IMG/VR virus record: IMGVR_UViG_3300044577_000130
Location: 1-49,756 of that record
From: a virus
Strand: one strand, 5' to 3'
Length of the DNA stretch: 49,756 nucleotides
The notes beneath the pieces are model-generated. The model did not search any database. It was not told where the DNA came from and saw nothing but the letters and a program-made list of their open reading frames with translations. Of this stretch, positions 40,599-49,285 are shown in pieces. Numbering within the stretch: position 1 is the stretch's first letter; each line of letters opens with the position of its first letter. The translations under genes were made by a program, and so were the position numbers.

Positions 40599-40814
40599 AT
40601 GAAAGACCGTTCTGAACGAATACTTGAACACGGCGCATTACTGACAATCTGCACTCTCTTCATCAGCGTGACTCTTATAACCAGTTGCAAGCCAGTTGAG
40701 GACACGCTGCCGCAGCCAGTAATCGTCATCGAGGAAGACGAGTCCGAGTCTGTTGATACCAATCGGACAGACCCGCCACAGCCGCCAATGGCACCGCAAC
40801 AAGGGGAATCGTGA
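40599..40814 (+). CDS. Proline-rich lipoprotein, o-spanin candidate
   Basis: The 71-residue precursor has an N-terminal hydrophobic helix and a lipobox ending I-T-S-C30. The mature part is acidic and proline-rich (PQPVIVIEEDE, PPQPPMAPQQ), about 40 residues, like small o-spanins (Rz1). The ATG is preceded by GGGGAGGA. It forms a plausible pair with the membrane coiled-coil protein at 39757, from which it is separated by the second structured RNA. Confidence 0.6.
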   Translation: MKDRSERILEHGALLTICTLFISVTLITSCKPVEDTLPQPVIVIEEDESESVDTNRTDPPQPPMAPQQGES

Positions 40815-41197
40815 TGAAGGGGAAATATCTAAAGAAGCAGAACCTACCTGTCGCTGCTGTTCAGATGAATTTGGAAATCAATAGGTTTACGTATCACAAA
40901 TGGGGCAGTCTACAGCAAGCCAAAGAAGGAGATTGGCTTGTCAACAACAATGGTAATGTGTATACCATTAACGAGAAGGTATTTGCTAGCACCTATGAAG
41001 AATCTGGTCTAGGGAGCTACATTAAAACAACACCTATCTGGGCTGAAATAGCATTGAAGCAAGGTGTAGTCAACACAAAGGAAGGAAAATCGCATTACGA
41101 AGCAGGAGATTATCTCGTCTCGAATAACGAAGACGGATCCGATACCTACTGCATTCCAGCTAGGAAATTCAGTGAGATGTACGAACTATGCCTATGA
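40814..41197 (+). CDS. Phage protein with two GDWLV-type repeats
   Basis: I chose the ATG at 40814 (overlapping the lipoprotein TGA); a GTG precedes it. Two units, KEGDWLVNNNGNVYTINEKVFASTY and a later AGDYLVSNNEDGSDTYCIPARKF, share the pattern GD-LV-NN---Y---(R/K)-F--(T/M)Y. Small proteins with this motif are scattered in phages and have unknown function. Confidence 0.55.
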   Translation: MKGKYLKKQNLPVAAVQMNLEINRFTYHKWGSLQQAKEGDWLVNNNGNVYTINEKVFASTYEESGLGSYIKTTPIWAEIALKQGVVNTKEGKSHYEAGDYLVSNNEDGSDTYCIPARKFSEMYELCL

Positions 41198-41222
41198 TGG
41201 CACCGCAGACAGGAGATTCTTG

Positions 41223-41492
41223 ATGGACGACGAATCTTACGATGACCTGGTTACGAAGCTTTCGGAGCTATCCATGGTGACCACGAAGCTGATGATGCGA
41301 ACGGTTAAGTTAGAGAGCCTAGCGCACAGGCCCATCAAACAAACGGAAATCAAAGCGCTCATCAATCGGATGGCTGCGCTTGAAAGAGTTATGCATGAGC
41401 AAATCAAAGACGGCAAACCGGAAGTTCGACGAGATAGCGTGGAATCTTCGATTCCAACGCCAGCAGGACCCGGACCTACTCTCAAAAAGTGA
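41223..41492 (+). CDS. 89-residue helical protein, unknown
   Basis: The ATG at 41223 has AGGAG eight bases upstream. Helical, with a coiled-coil-like segment (VTKLSELSMVTTKLM...INRMAALERVMHEQI) and a Pro-rich tail. No family recognised. Confidence 0.5.
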   Translation: MDDESYDDLVTKLSELSMVTTKLMMRTVKLESLAHRPIKQTEIKALINRMAALERVMHEQIKDGKPEVRRDSVESSIPTPAGPGPTLKK

Positions 41493-41793
41493 GGTTCCCG
41501 CTGCGCCACCGTGCGTGGCGGTTATAGTCCATCCAGATGGCTATCTACAAGCCTTCTCTGATGAAGTATGGCAGGTGAAGTTCTTTACTATGCGGGCTAT
41601 GCCAGATGACCCAGATTACCTAGAAGAAGAGCAGGAACTAGAGGATTCTATGGAACCAGCATACAGACGGCTTTACTGGCCAGGCATGGTCAAGGCGACT
41701 GGAAATACCCCATGGACGACTACAAGCCGCAGCCAGGAGATGTGTGGTTTTTCGCAGGACGACACTGGAAAAGCCGCCTCATTGCCTTCTTAA
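41395..41793 (+). CDS. Probable phage protein with uncertain start
   Basis: The frame contains CVAVIVHPDGYLQAFSDEVWQVKFF, of a form common in short phage proteins, but its first ATG lies 98 bases inside the previous gene and it overlaps the next gene by 82 bases. A later start is possible (ATG at 41590). Function unknown. Confidence 0.4.
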   Translation: MSKSKTANRKFDEIAWNLRFQRQQDPDLLSKSEVPAAPPCVAVIVHPDGYLQAFSDEVWQVKFFTMRAMPDDPDYLEEEQELEDSMEPAYRRLYWPGMVKATGNTPWTTTSRSQEMCGFSQDDTGKAASLPS

Positions 41794-42416
41794 CCGTCCC
41801 TGCTTGGATTCCGTCAGTATCTGCCCTTCTTGTCCTTTTCGCCCATCTTACCATTGGCGCTGCATACGTTGCTTTTGATGGCTGTCTGATTGTTTTCGGA
41901 CTCTGGTTTTGTATTGTGCATTACAAAATCAGTCATGTTGGTATCGTCGCGCCGCATCCATCTGCTGACAAGCTGATTCTGTATGAGTCGACCACTCTCA
42001 ATGCTCACCCTTGTCTCTTAATGGGCAAGACCATCAAAGGGATTCAGGCCCATAAGCTAGGCCAGCGCCGGGAAAGCTACCGTGGTCGTATCCTCGTTGC
42101 TCGAGTACGGAATGGATTCCAGCTCGATGAGGGCCACAGGATGGCCCTGAGCGACTGGTTGGTAGGTCAAGTGGGTCGTGAGTACAACACGCTAGGTGCT
42201 GTTGTATCAGGCAGTAGGGTCCTTAAGAGGCTCCTGGTGCCCATACAGCTGACTCACGGCTGGTTGCATGGATTCTGCTCAGAGCTCGTCCTGCTCGGTC
42301 TGAAGCGGGTCAGCTTGGTCAATCCTGGGGTGCGAGCCAGCTGGGTGACACCGGCCCGGCTCTATCGGATCTGCTGGCAGTCGGATAGATTTGATTTTCA
42401 ATGGCTGAAGCAATGA
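41712..42416 (+). CDS. Membrane-associated NlpC/P60-like (YiiX-type) protein
   Basis: The 234-residue protein opens PGDVWFFAG, has hydrophobic helices at about 32-70, then ISHVGIVAP (H75), LILYESTTL (E92) and HGFCSELVLLG (Cys189), the order of a circularly permuted papain-like NlpC/P60 (YiiX-type) domain. It could cleave peptide or amide bonds of the cell wall, or lipid substrates, at the membrane. It lies in the lysis/envelope block. Confidence 0.6.
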   Translation: MDDYKPQPGDVWFFAGRHWKSRLIAFLTVPAWIPSVSALLVLFAHLTIGAAYVAFDGCLIVFGLWFCIVHYKISHVGIVAPHPSADKLILYESTTLNAHPCLLMGKTIKGIQAHKLGQRRESYRGRILVARVRNGFQLDEGHRMALSDWLVGQVGREYNTLGAVVSGSRVLKRLLVPIQLTHGWLHGFCSELVLLGLKRVSLVNPGVRASWVTPARLYRICWQSDRFDFQWLKQ

Positions 42417-43504
42417 CCATACTCCGCTTAAAGCATAACTTCGTTTCTCTCCTCTTAGTGTTCTGTCTTGCTGGTGAGGAGGGCTGCGCTACTGCCCTAG
42501 GCTTAGAGCCGGCTGTCTGTGTCGTTTCCACAGATCTAGGAAATGGCCATTCTGGTCGTGGTTCTGGTGTGTTTGTCCATGAATACGATGGCAAGGCCTT
42601 GATTCTGACCAACTCTCATGTGATTCGCGGTGCTATAAGCCAGACCAGCTTCACTGTCCAATTCCACGACAAGGGCTGTTCTGAAGCACGTGGGCTCTGG
42701 CATGACCCGCAGTGGGACCTAGCTTTATTGCTCGCTTGGGCCCCGCCGGGGATCGAGCCAATCAAGATAGCGGACTATACGCCCAGGATTGGTGAGAGTG
42801 TCACGGTCCACGGCTGGGGTCCTTCCAAGCATTATCGGGAGGTCAAGGCAGCTGTTACTGGCAATGCTAGGCCAAGGAGGCATGCCAGCGATGATATGAT
42901 TGAGGTCTCAGCAGTCGTCCGCCAAGGCGATTCTGGCGGTGCTATCCTCAATGAGGATGGTGAATTGCTGGCTGTCCTCTTCGGGACGAACCCTAGTACA
43001 GGGACTATCGGCTCCAATTGCATGCGGATCCGAAAGATATGGGAGGCCCAGTTTCTAGCCGGGCGCTGCCGGCCTTATGGTCGCAGAAGGGCTCCTATCC
43101 TTGTTCCTGTCCGGCCTAGACAGCCGCCGCAGCCTCCTGCCTATGAGCCGCCTGCTCCGATAGAGGATCCAGAGGAGGACCCGCCGCCGCCAGCTCCTCC
43201 CATAGAAGGTCCGGAGGGACCAGTCGGCCAAAAAGGAGAAAAGGGCGAACGTGGGGAACCTGGAGAAGATGGACTTCCTGGTGCACCCGCTTCTTTTGGA
43301 GATTTGCCATTGGTCATGCTCCAGGTCATAAACGAGCAGGGCGAGACGATTATCATCTCAGGTAGGCTGGGCGAGCCTATCGTGTTGCCTCCTATGACCT
43401 TCCAAATCCTGGACGAGAAGAATAATATTCTCCAGTCGACTACCCGGCACCTCGGCGGCGTGGTAAAGTTCCGTTTGGTGCCCGTAGACGCATCTAACAA
43501 CTAG
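42413..43504 (+). CDS. Secreted trypsin-like serine protease with collagen-like repeat
   Basis: I chose the ATG at 42413 (ATGA overlap). The 363-residue protein has a signal-peptide-like start (about 1-28), then the S1 protease core with LTNSHVI (H69), WDLALLL (D102) and GDSGGAI (S174). The HtrA-like domain ends near 220. A Pro-rich linker follows, then nine collagen-like Gly-X-Y triplets (residues about 266-292, GPEGPVGQKGEKGERG) and a beta-rich C-terminus. Collagen-like stretches often make trimeric phage fibres. It may process proteins at the cell surface or be an exported virion component; the substrate is unknown. Confidence 0.75.
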   Translation: MTILRLKHNFVSLLLVFCLAGEEGCATALGLEPAVCVVSTDLGNGHSGRGSGVFVHEYDGKALILTNSHVIRGAISQTSFTVQFHDKGCSEARGLWHDPQWDLALLLAWAPPGIEPIKIADYTPRIGESVTVHGWGPSKHYREVKAAVTGNARPRRHASDDMIEVSAVVRQGDSGGAILNEDGELLAVLFGTNPSTGTIGSNCMRIRKIWEAQFLAGRCRPYGRRRAPILVPVRPRQPPQPPAYEPPAPIEDPEEDPPPPAPPIEGPEGPVGQKGEKGERGEPGEDGLPGAPASFGDLPLVMLQVINEQGETIIISGRLGEPIVLPPMTFQILDEKNNILQSTTRHLGGVVKFRLVPVDASNN

Positions 43505-43540
43505 GAAAGCGGAGAGAGCTCCGCATCGGATCTAGGATCT

Positions 43541-43831
43541 ATGGCAAAGCTAGGAGAAGATGGGACGCTGGATATCCCGGTCCCAGGTCAACCAGGTAAA
43601 GGAGAAGAAGAGATGCCTATCGATGGCTCAGAACAGTATCTGTCATTTGAAATGAGCGCGCTCGCGCAGACAGGCAGGATTGCCCAGAACAACTTTGTGA
43701 CGGTGACCAAGATCGTCGACTACGATTATCTTGAGGGCAAGCACATGGTTAGTCTGACCGAGGCACTTGGGGTCCGGGAAGTGGCCAGTAAGATGGTTCC
43801 CGCTGGTCCTAACACTATTCCTCCCACCTAG
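43541..43831 (+). CDS. 96-residue protein, unknown
   Basis: A small hairpin (GCGGAG and CTCCGC at 43509-43524) lies before this gene. Acidic Gly/Pro-rich N-terminus, then mixed alpha/beta with ALAQTGRIAQNNFVTVTKI. No family recognised. Confidence 0.5.
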   Translation: MAKLGEDGTLDIPVPGQPGKGEEEMPIDGSEQYLSFEMSALAQTGRIAQNNFVTVTKIVDYDYLEGKHMVSLTEALGVREVASKMVPAGPNTIPPT

Positions 43832-43841
43832 CTCTTAATCT

Positions 43842-44123
43842 ATGGAAGATCCATGGTTAGAGCTTCGGCAGCAGATATCAGAGCGGCAAGCGAACTTCGT
43901 CCAGGAGAATAAGGACCTAGAGATCGCTTACTTAAAGGGTAATGTTCGTAAGTTTGTCAAACGCCAGCTCAAGCGGTTTCGCCAGGAGATAGGGGCTGAA
44001 GAAAAGGAAGCGGAAGATGCCGGAGGCGAAACCGTCCTCGGAGACGACCACGAAGCCTTCATCCAGCAGCTCCTCGACGGAGGATGGCCCAAGCGGCCCT
44101 CTGAACGAGAAGCTCCTCCATGA
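43842..44123 (+). CDS. 93-residue charged helical protein, unknown
   Basis: Strongly helical and charged (LRQQISERQANFVQENK, then KFVKRQLKRFRQEIG). It ends in a different frame within the next gene, with which it overlaps by about 107 bases if that gene starts at its first ATG. No family recognised. Confidence 0.5.
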   Translation: MEDPWLELRQQISERQANFVQENKDLEIAYLKGNVRKFVKRQLKRFRQEIGAEEKEAEDAGGETVLGDDHEAFIQQLLDGGWPKRPSEREAPP

Positions 44124-44598
44124 TTCACCAAAAGAATCTTGGAAGGAAGAGACCAAGGAGAACTGGATTGGCCTGAAAATGGCCTATGACGGCATGGTCT
44201 TGGACGGCATTAACCGTCGCGGGCGCCTGGTGGAAAGACTGGTCAAGAAGACGCAGGATGGGACAATAGGCCAGCCGGGGCCGGACAAGCCCCAGGAGGC
44301 CGATATGGGCGTCCGAGTAGGATCCGACGATGTAACCCATAATCATTATGAAGTGGCCGCTCCTGCCGCTCCTGATAGTCGGAGAGCTCCTCCTGAGGGG
44401 ACGGAACCGATTGAAGGATTCAAATGGGAGTCTGCAGTTAAGCCTTTGATCGCTCTTGCTACTGCCGCCGGGCTAGGCTTTGGAGCTGCAAATCTGATAA
44501 ACTCTCTATCTTCTAAGGATAGCCCAGAATTCGTAGATACGGATACGAACACTATCCAGCAGCTTGAACTTGTAGAAGATGGAGACCCAGAGTCATGA
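44017..44598 (+). CDS. Membrane-anchored protein, start uncertain
   Basis: The 193-residue frame begins with a Ser/Thr/Glu-rich stretch overlapping the previous gene, which could be chance; the ATG at 44179 would give a shorter protein. It has a C-terminal hydrophobic helix (about residues 146-166, PLIALATAAGLGFGAANLI). Its stop is coupled (ATGA) to the next gene. Function unknown. Confidence 0.45.
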   Translation: MPEAKPSSETTTKPSSSSSSTEDGPSGPLNEKLLHDSPKESWKEETKENWIGLKMAYDGMVLDGINRRGRLVERLVKKTQDGTIGQPGPDKPQEADMGVRVGSDDVTHNHYEVAAPAAPDSRRAPPEGTEPIEGFKWESAVKPLIALATAAGLGFGAANLINSLSSKDSPEFVDTDTNTIQQLELVEDGDPES

Positions 44599-44891
44599 AG
44601 ATTGCCTTCCTTTCTGCCCTATTTATGCTGATGCCTGCCAGCGAGGCCTTGGGCTATTGGCGAGGACCTGCATGGGGCTGCCGTCATCGGTGTTCCCCGC
44701 CTCCTGTCGCAGCCGTTCCCATGGTTCCTGTGATCCAGACGATACCTGTCCAGTATCAATGGGTCCTGGTCAGTAATCGAAACGGTCGTCGGTTCCGCTG
44801 GCGGCTGATTGGCGTTCCTCAAGCAGGGAATGCTCCGCTTCAGGCCGCTCCTGTTGTCCCGTTGGCAGCTCCACCTGCCCCATCTCTTTAA
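44595..44891 (+). CDS. Secreted proline-rich protein, unknown
   Basis: The 98-residue protein has a signal peptide (MKIAFLSALFMLMPASEALG), a few Cys (GCRHRCSP), then a VPVQYQWVLVSNRNGRRFRW segment and a Pro/Ala-rich tail. It is probably exported. It lies just before the giant adhesin. Confidence 0.55.
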   Translation: MKIAFLSALFMLMPASEALGYWRGPAWGCRHRCSPPPVAAVPMVPVIQTIPVQYQWVLVSNRNGRRFRWRLIGVPQAGNAPLQAAPVVPLAAPPAPSL

Positions 44892-44906
44892 GACAGGGGC
44901 ATAATC

Positions 44907-47900
44907 TTGTCTGCAACTGCCCGAGCGGCTAAGCGTCGTCGTTACCTCCGTCCCTTCACGGATGTGGATACGATGACGATGTTGATGTTCAACAACCTGC
45001 AGGTCTGCTGGGATTTCACGGACACCACGGAGCTAAACGTTACCGGCGCCCGACACTTTGTGGCAGCTAGTTCCGAGCTGCTTGATCATGCTGACGATGT
45101 GAAGCTAGACCATAGCCAGAATATTACGGTCATGGCTTGGTTTAAGCGGGACACGGTTGGCGCTCTGTTTGTTGATATAGCCAGCAAATCAGATACGGGA
45201 ACGAAAACAGAATGGGCAATTCGCATCGATGATGATGATTTGGAATTCCACACCGGCGATGGTGCGGGGACTAATATTGCTGGTTTAGTTTCTGCTGTTG
45301 ATACTACAGATTTATGGTACTTCGCGGTTGGTGTGCATGATGACCCTACGACAACAACTCGTATCTACGGAGGTGATGAGAATGGCGTTGCACTTGCCAC
45401 TGCTGCTGATACGGATGCATCAAATGTAAATCAAGACACAGAATCATTGCGAGTTGGTGCTTCTTTTAATGGTACTATCCTTACGGATTTCTTTAACGGC
45501 GATATAGACGAGCTTGCTATCTGGCATAAATCGATGACTACGGATCAGGTTACTTGGCTCTACAACGGAGGAGCTGGCCGCAGTCTTACCGATGTGACGA
45601 CTAGCATTGAAGCAGATAACCCAGGTCTTGGCAGTCTCGTTGCCTGGTATGAGATGAACGAGGACGGCGGCATTGCTATGAACAGTGCCCCTGCTGGTGG
45701 TTTGCATCTAACTGAAACTGGGTCCATTGAACTTGTTCCCGGTCATGTGTTGCAGACAGTTGGTGCTGAAAATCGATCAGGTGATTTTGCTGCGGCAAAT
45801 GCCAACCTATTTGATCCGCATATCCCTGTCACTGCTTATCCGTTCTCCTTTGCTATTTGGGTTAACACATCGCAAGTTGCCCTTGGAACAGCAATTGGAA
45901 TGGGCAGTACCACATCAGCAACTAACTATGTAATACTAACAGTATCTGCAGCAGGAAATGCTCAGTTTCAAGTAAGAGATGGCGGTACTGACAATGTAAT
46001 TATTGGGTCTTCTATTAATGACAGCAATTGGCATCTCCTTGTTGGAACTGCTCTCAATGCTACAACTCGGAAGTTGTATGTTGACGATATTGCAGCAGTA
46101 ACCGGAGCTGTTTCTGCAACTTTCCCGACTCTAGATGACTTCCGCATCGGTGCTCTAAATAATGGCGGGACAGTTGGTACGGACTGGGATGGTTTCTTAG
46201 ATGAAGGCATGCTGTTCGATGCTGAACTTACAGATGCTGAGGTCCTGACTCTTTACAACGACGGAGGGGGTGTACTTGCCGAGAACCTATCTACCGTCGA
46301 CGCCACGCTCGCTGCCAAGATGACAAACGCTTGGCCGCTTGATTTCAATGCCCAGCCGCAGCCGCTGGATGGAGCTGCCGATTTTAGCCCATTTGCTAAC
46401 CGTCATCTTATAGCAGATCTTCCAGTAGCAACTGCATATCCTTTTTCAGTAGCAGTTTGGATTAAAGGCAGCAGCGTGGGAGATAGAGCCCCTTTTACTA
46501 GTTCTCAATTCGCTGTTGGTAATCAGTATTTCATTTTATTAGGAGACGCAAGTGGTACCTTGCGATATAAGATTGTAAATGGAGGATCTCAAGCTCAAGT
46601 TTTTACGGTTGGTTTAATTAATGATGGTGATTGGCATCTAATAACTACAGTATCTGCAGCGTCAAACGATCACCGAGTTTATTTTGACGATCTTGCCGCA
46701 GTTACAACTACTAGCACAGTTACGTTTCCTACTGGACTAGATAATACAATTATTGGAGGTTGGATCAAATCTGGTGACCCAGCTCTTAAAAATCAGTGGA
46801 TTGGTCAAGTAGATGATGCGATGGTATTCAATGCAGCTCTTACCTCAGGAGAACGGCTCACTCTCTATAATAGTGGTGCTGGTTTAAATGAGTCTGAGTT
46901 AAAAGTTGAAGATGCAACTCTTCATGCAAAGATAACAAACTACTGGCAGCTTGATAACGCTGCAGGTCTTGGCGATGGTGCTTCTAGCTTTGATGGAGTC
47001 GATCAATACTTCGACAATTCCGGAGTCATAGCTCCTCCCTTTGCGACGAATGAAACTGGAATTGCTATAGCCTTATGGATTAAGACAACTGCTACAGGAT
47101 TGGATACTTGCTTCTCTCAGTCTCGTTTTGCAGATACCGATGTTTATCTTCATCTGCAGCTGCAAGCAGACGGGACGATGAGCTACATCATCAAAGACAG
47201 TGTAGCCACACTGACGCTCAATCACTCGACGGTTATTAATGATGGAGATTGGCATTTAGTTTCTGCAACTTCAAAACAAACTGTCCTGTTTTCAGATAAT
47301 TGGGATGATCATAAGCTTTGGATTGATGATATTGCTGCAGTAACTAGCTCAACAAGCGTTACCCCGTTTGAATCTCCTGCTGGTGCTCATACTGACCTGG
47401 CTATCGGAGCATTGAAAGCTAACAGCACCGTCACTGAGTATTGGAATGGTGATTTGGATACGGTCATGGCCTTTCCTAGGCACTTCCTAACCGACGCTAA
47501 CGTAACCACGCTTTGGAATAAGGGAGCTGGATATCTTCCATCCCAGTTGGAGAACGTAGATGCAACGCTTCACGAAGAGATTGGTAGCTTCTGGAACTTG
47601 AACGAAGCTTCGGGCGCTGACCTTAACAGTAGTTTTCCAGCTAGGATACACCTAACCAATAACAACACGGTTACGGCAGCCTCGGCTCCGGCTCCTCATG
47701 GAATTGACGGTCTTGGTAAAGATATCATTGGTCGTTTGGGACTAGTTAATATCAACACCGTCACTGCGGCTACAGATCAGATTCCTACTGGACGCGGCGG
47801 AGAAGAACGCGACGCTATTGGCGAGTTAGGCGTAGATAACACAGGTGTTGTAGATGGCCAGGGCATCTTTGCAGGCCGGCTCCTCAACCCGCTTATCTCT

Positions 47901-48545
47901 ATAGCTACAGATACGACAGGCGGCGGCAGGGACCTCACTCAAGGTACTGTGGCTCTCAGGCCTGAGTTCTTTGAGAACGTGGTCAATGGCCAGCCAGGCG
48001 CCTTCTTTGAGAGAAGCCGCGGTACTTACCTGGATATCACGGCAGCGAACTGGGGATCAACGATTGCCCAGCCTTACACTTTCGTCATAGTTTTAAGAAC
48101 TGATGCGCCAACTGACAACCTTCAGCATACTTATGTTGATAGCCAAACGGCAGCCAATCGCAATGTAATTTACAAGGCACTAACGACAAACAATAACACG
48201 ATCTTCCAAAACACTGCTCTCACCGGTAATGCGGCCAGCGCAAACGCGGAGATATGGGTTGTAGTTTTTGATGATGATCCTGCAGCAACTAATAACAGTC
48301 GCCTCTATGTAGACGGTATTTTAAGGGCGGGACCGGGAAACACTTCTACTGTTAGCAGTTTTGTTATTGAAAGCATGACAGTTGGTGATGACTACCTTCA
48401 TACATCTCAGGAATTAGAAGGATTCATCTTTGAGTTATGCCTGATGACGGGTGATGCGGTTGTCGATCAACTGAAGAATCTAAATCAAATCAATGAGGCC
48501 CTGGCTTCTACTTACGGAATTTCTTACACGCCGATAACAAGCTAA
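44907..48545 (+). CDS. Giant multi-LamG adhesin / tail fibre
   Basis: A TTG start at 44907, preceded by AGGGG, is used (1,212 residues); an ATG at 44973 is the alternative. Five lectin-like (LamG/concanavalin-fold) domains are visible in tandem. Four share the core NITVMAWFK- or FAIWVNTS-like strand and a (D/E)xLWY/LTLYN-G-G closing strand. The fifth is a C-terminal domain with IAQPYTFVIVLRT and VVFDDDPAATNNSRLYVDG. That last domain resembles the end of the minus-strand adhesin at 8749-10929. Probably binds surface glycans of the host or of a particle. It ends in TAATG overlap with the next gene. Confidence 0.8.
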   Translation: MSATARAAKRRRYLRPFTDVDTMTMLMFNNLQVCWDFTDTTELNVTGARHFVAASSELLDHADDVKLDHSQNITVMAWFKRDTVGALFVDIASKSDTGTKTEWAIRIDDDDLEFHTGDGAGTNIAGLVSAVDTTDLWYFAVGVHDDPTTTTRIYGGDENGVALATAADTDASNVNQDTESLRVGASFNGTILTDFFNGDIDELAIWHKSMTTDQVTWLYNGGAGRSLTDVTTSIEADNPGLGSLVAWYEMNEDGGIAMNSAPAGGLHLTETGSIELVPGHVLQTVGAENRSGDFAAANANLFDPHIPVTAYPFSFAIWVNTSQVALGTAIGMGSTTSATNYVILTVSAAGNAQFQVRDGGTDNVIIGSSINDSNWHLLVGTALNATTRKLYVDDIAAVTGAVSATFPTLDDFRIGALNNGGTVGTDWDGFLDEGMLFDAELTDAEVLTLYNDGGGVLAENLSTVDATLAAKMTNAWPLDFNAQPQPLDGAADFSPFANRHLIADLPVATAYPFSVAVWIKGSSVGDRAPFTSSQFAVGNQYFILLGDASGTLRYKIVNGGSQAQVFTVGLINDGDWHLITTVSAASNDHRVYFDDLAAVTTTSTVTFPTGLDNTIIGGWIKSGDPALKNQWIGQVDDAMVFNAALTSGERLTLYNSGAGLNESELKVEDATLHAKITNYWQLDNAAGLGDGASSFDGVDQYFDNSGVIAPPFATNETGIAIALWIKTTATGLDTCFSQSRFADTDVYLHLQLQADGTMSYIIKDSVATLTLNHSTVINDGDWHLVSATSKQTVLFSDNWDDHKLWIDDIAAVTSSTSVTPFESPAGAHTDLAIGALKANSTVTEYWNGDLDTVMAFPRHFLTDANVTTLWNKGAGYLPSQLENVDATLHEEIGSFWNLNEASGADLNSSFPARIHLTNNNTVTAASAPAPHGIDGLGKDIIGRLGLVNINTVTAATDQIPTGRGGEERDAIGELGVDNTGVVDGQGIFAGRLLNPLISIATDTTGGGRDLTQGTVALRPEFFENVVNGQPGAFFERSRGTYLDITAANWGSTIAQPYTFVIVLRTDAPTDNLQHTYVDSQTAANRNVIYKALTTNNNTIFQNTALTGNAASANAEIWVVVFDDDPAATNNSRLYVDGILRAGPGNTSTVSSFVIESMTVGDDYLHTSQELEGFIFELCLMTGDAVVDQLKNLNQINEALASTYGISYTPITS

Positions 48546-49276
48546 TGCCACTGCCGCAATTCAATTACACGGTCGTTGTCTCGGACGCTGAGAAAGCTGC
48601 AGCCAATACCGCCCTTGCTGCCGTCAGCGGCGAGCTAGCCAACTGGTTCTCCCAGCCTGTCATCAATGCCGCTGACCCGGATGGCACCGCGGTTAAGGCC
48701 TGGTATGGACGAGGCCGTCTCACGCTTGCCCAGTTCAGGGTAGGCAAGGCTGCCATTGATGGCGCAGGGCTCGCATCTGTCCAGGTCCTCGAGAAGCACG
48801 CTAGCATCCCCGCCAGGGGCGAGATAAGCCTAGACGGCTTCCTATCCGACAAAGGCTTCCGACGCGATGGTGAGCTCGTCAGGGCCTATGCGACTGCCAT
48901 AGCCGACGGTACAGATCCCGAGCAGGCGACCACGGCGACGGGGATTGCCATTAATCAGTTCACTCGCCTCAAGGAGCTCATTAACTTTGGGACGGTTGCC
49001 AATGGCGTCCAGGTCCAAGTTGCAGGCACCTATGAAATCAAACTAGAAGGGCACGCCGAGGCCCGTACTGGAGTGGAGTTCACCATTGCGGTTGTCCGAG
49101 GAGCAGTTCCAACTCCTGTCAGCGGCGTCTTGAGGGCAAGTAATAATTTCAAGGGAACGCTCAGGGGAAGAGGTACGCTGTCCGTCGGCAATAACATAAG
49201 AGTTGCCGTCTCTTCTGTCCCCAACAGCACCTTCAAGCTGATCAAGAGCCGAGTCCATCTCGAAAGAGTCTCATGA
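48545..49276 (+). CDS. Adhesin partner protein, unknown
   Basis: The 243-residue protein starts in the TAATG overlap with the adhesin gene. The N-terminal half is helical (DAEKAAANTALAAVSGELANWF), the C-terminal half beta-rich (VQVAGTYEIKLEGHAEA, GTLRGRGTLSVGNNIRV). Coupling to the adhesin suggests an assembly or tip protein. It ends nine bases from the end of the convergent giant gene. Confidence 0.55.
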   Translation: MPLPQFNYTVVVSDAEKAAANTALAAVSGELANWFSQPVINAADPDGTAVKAWYGRGRLTLAQFRVGKAAIDGAGLASVQVLEKHASIPARGEISLDGFLSDKGFRRDGELVRAYATAIADGTDPEQATTATGIAINQFTRLKELINFGTVANGVQVQVAGTYEIKLEGHAEARTGVEFTIAVVRGAVPTPVSGVLRASNNFKGTLRGRGTLSVGNNIRVAVSSVPNSTFKLIKSRVHLERVS

Positions 49277-49285
49277 TCCTTAGGG

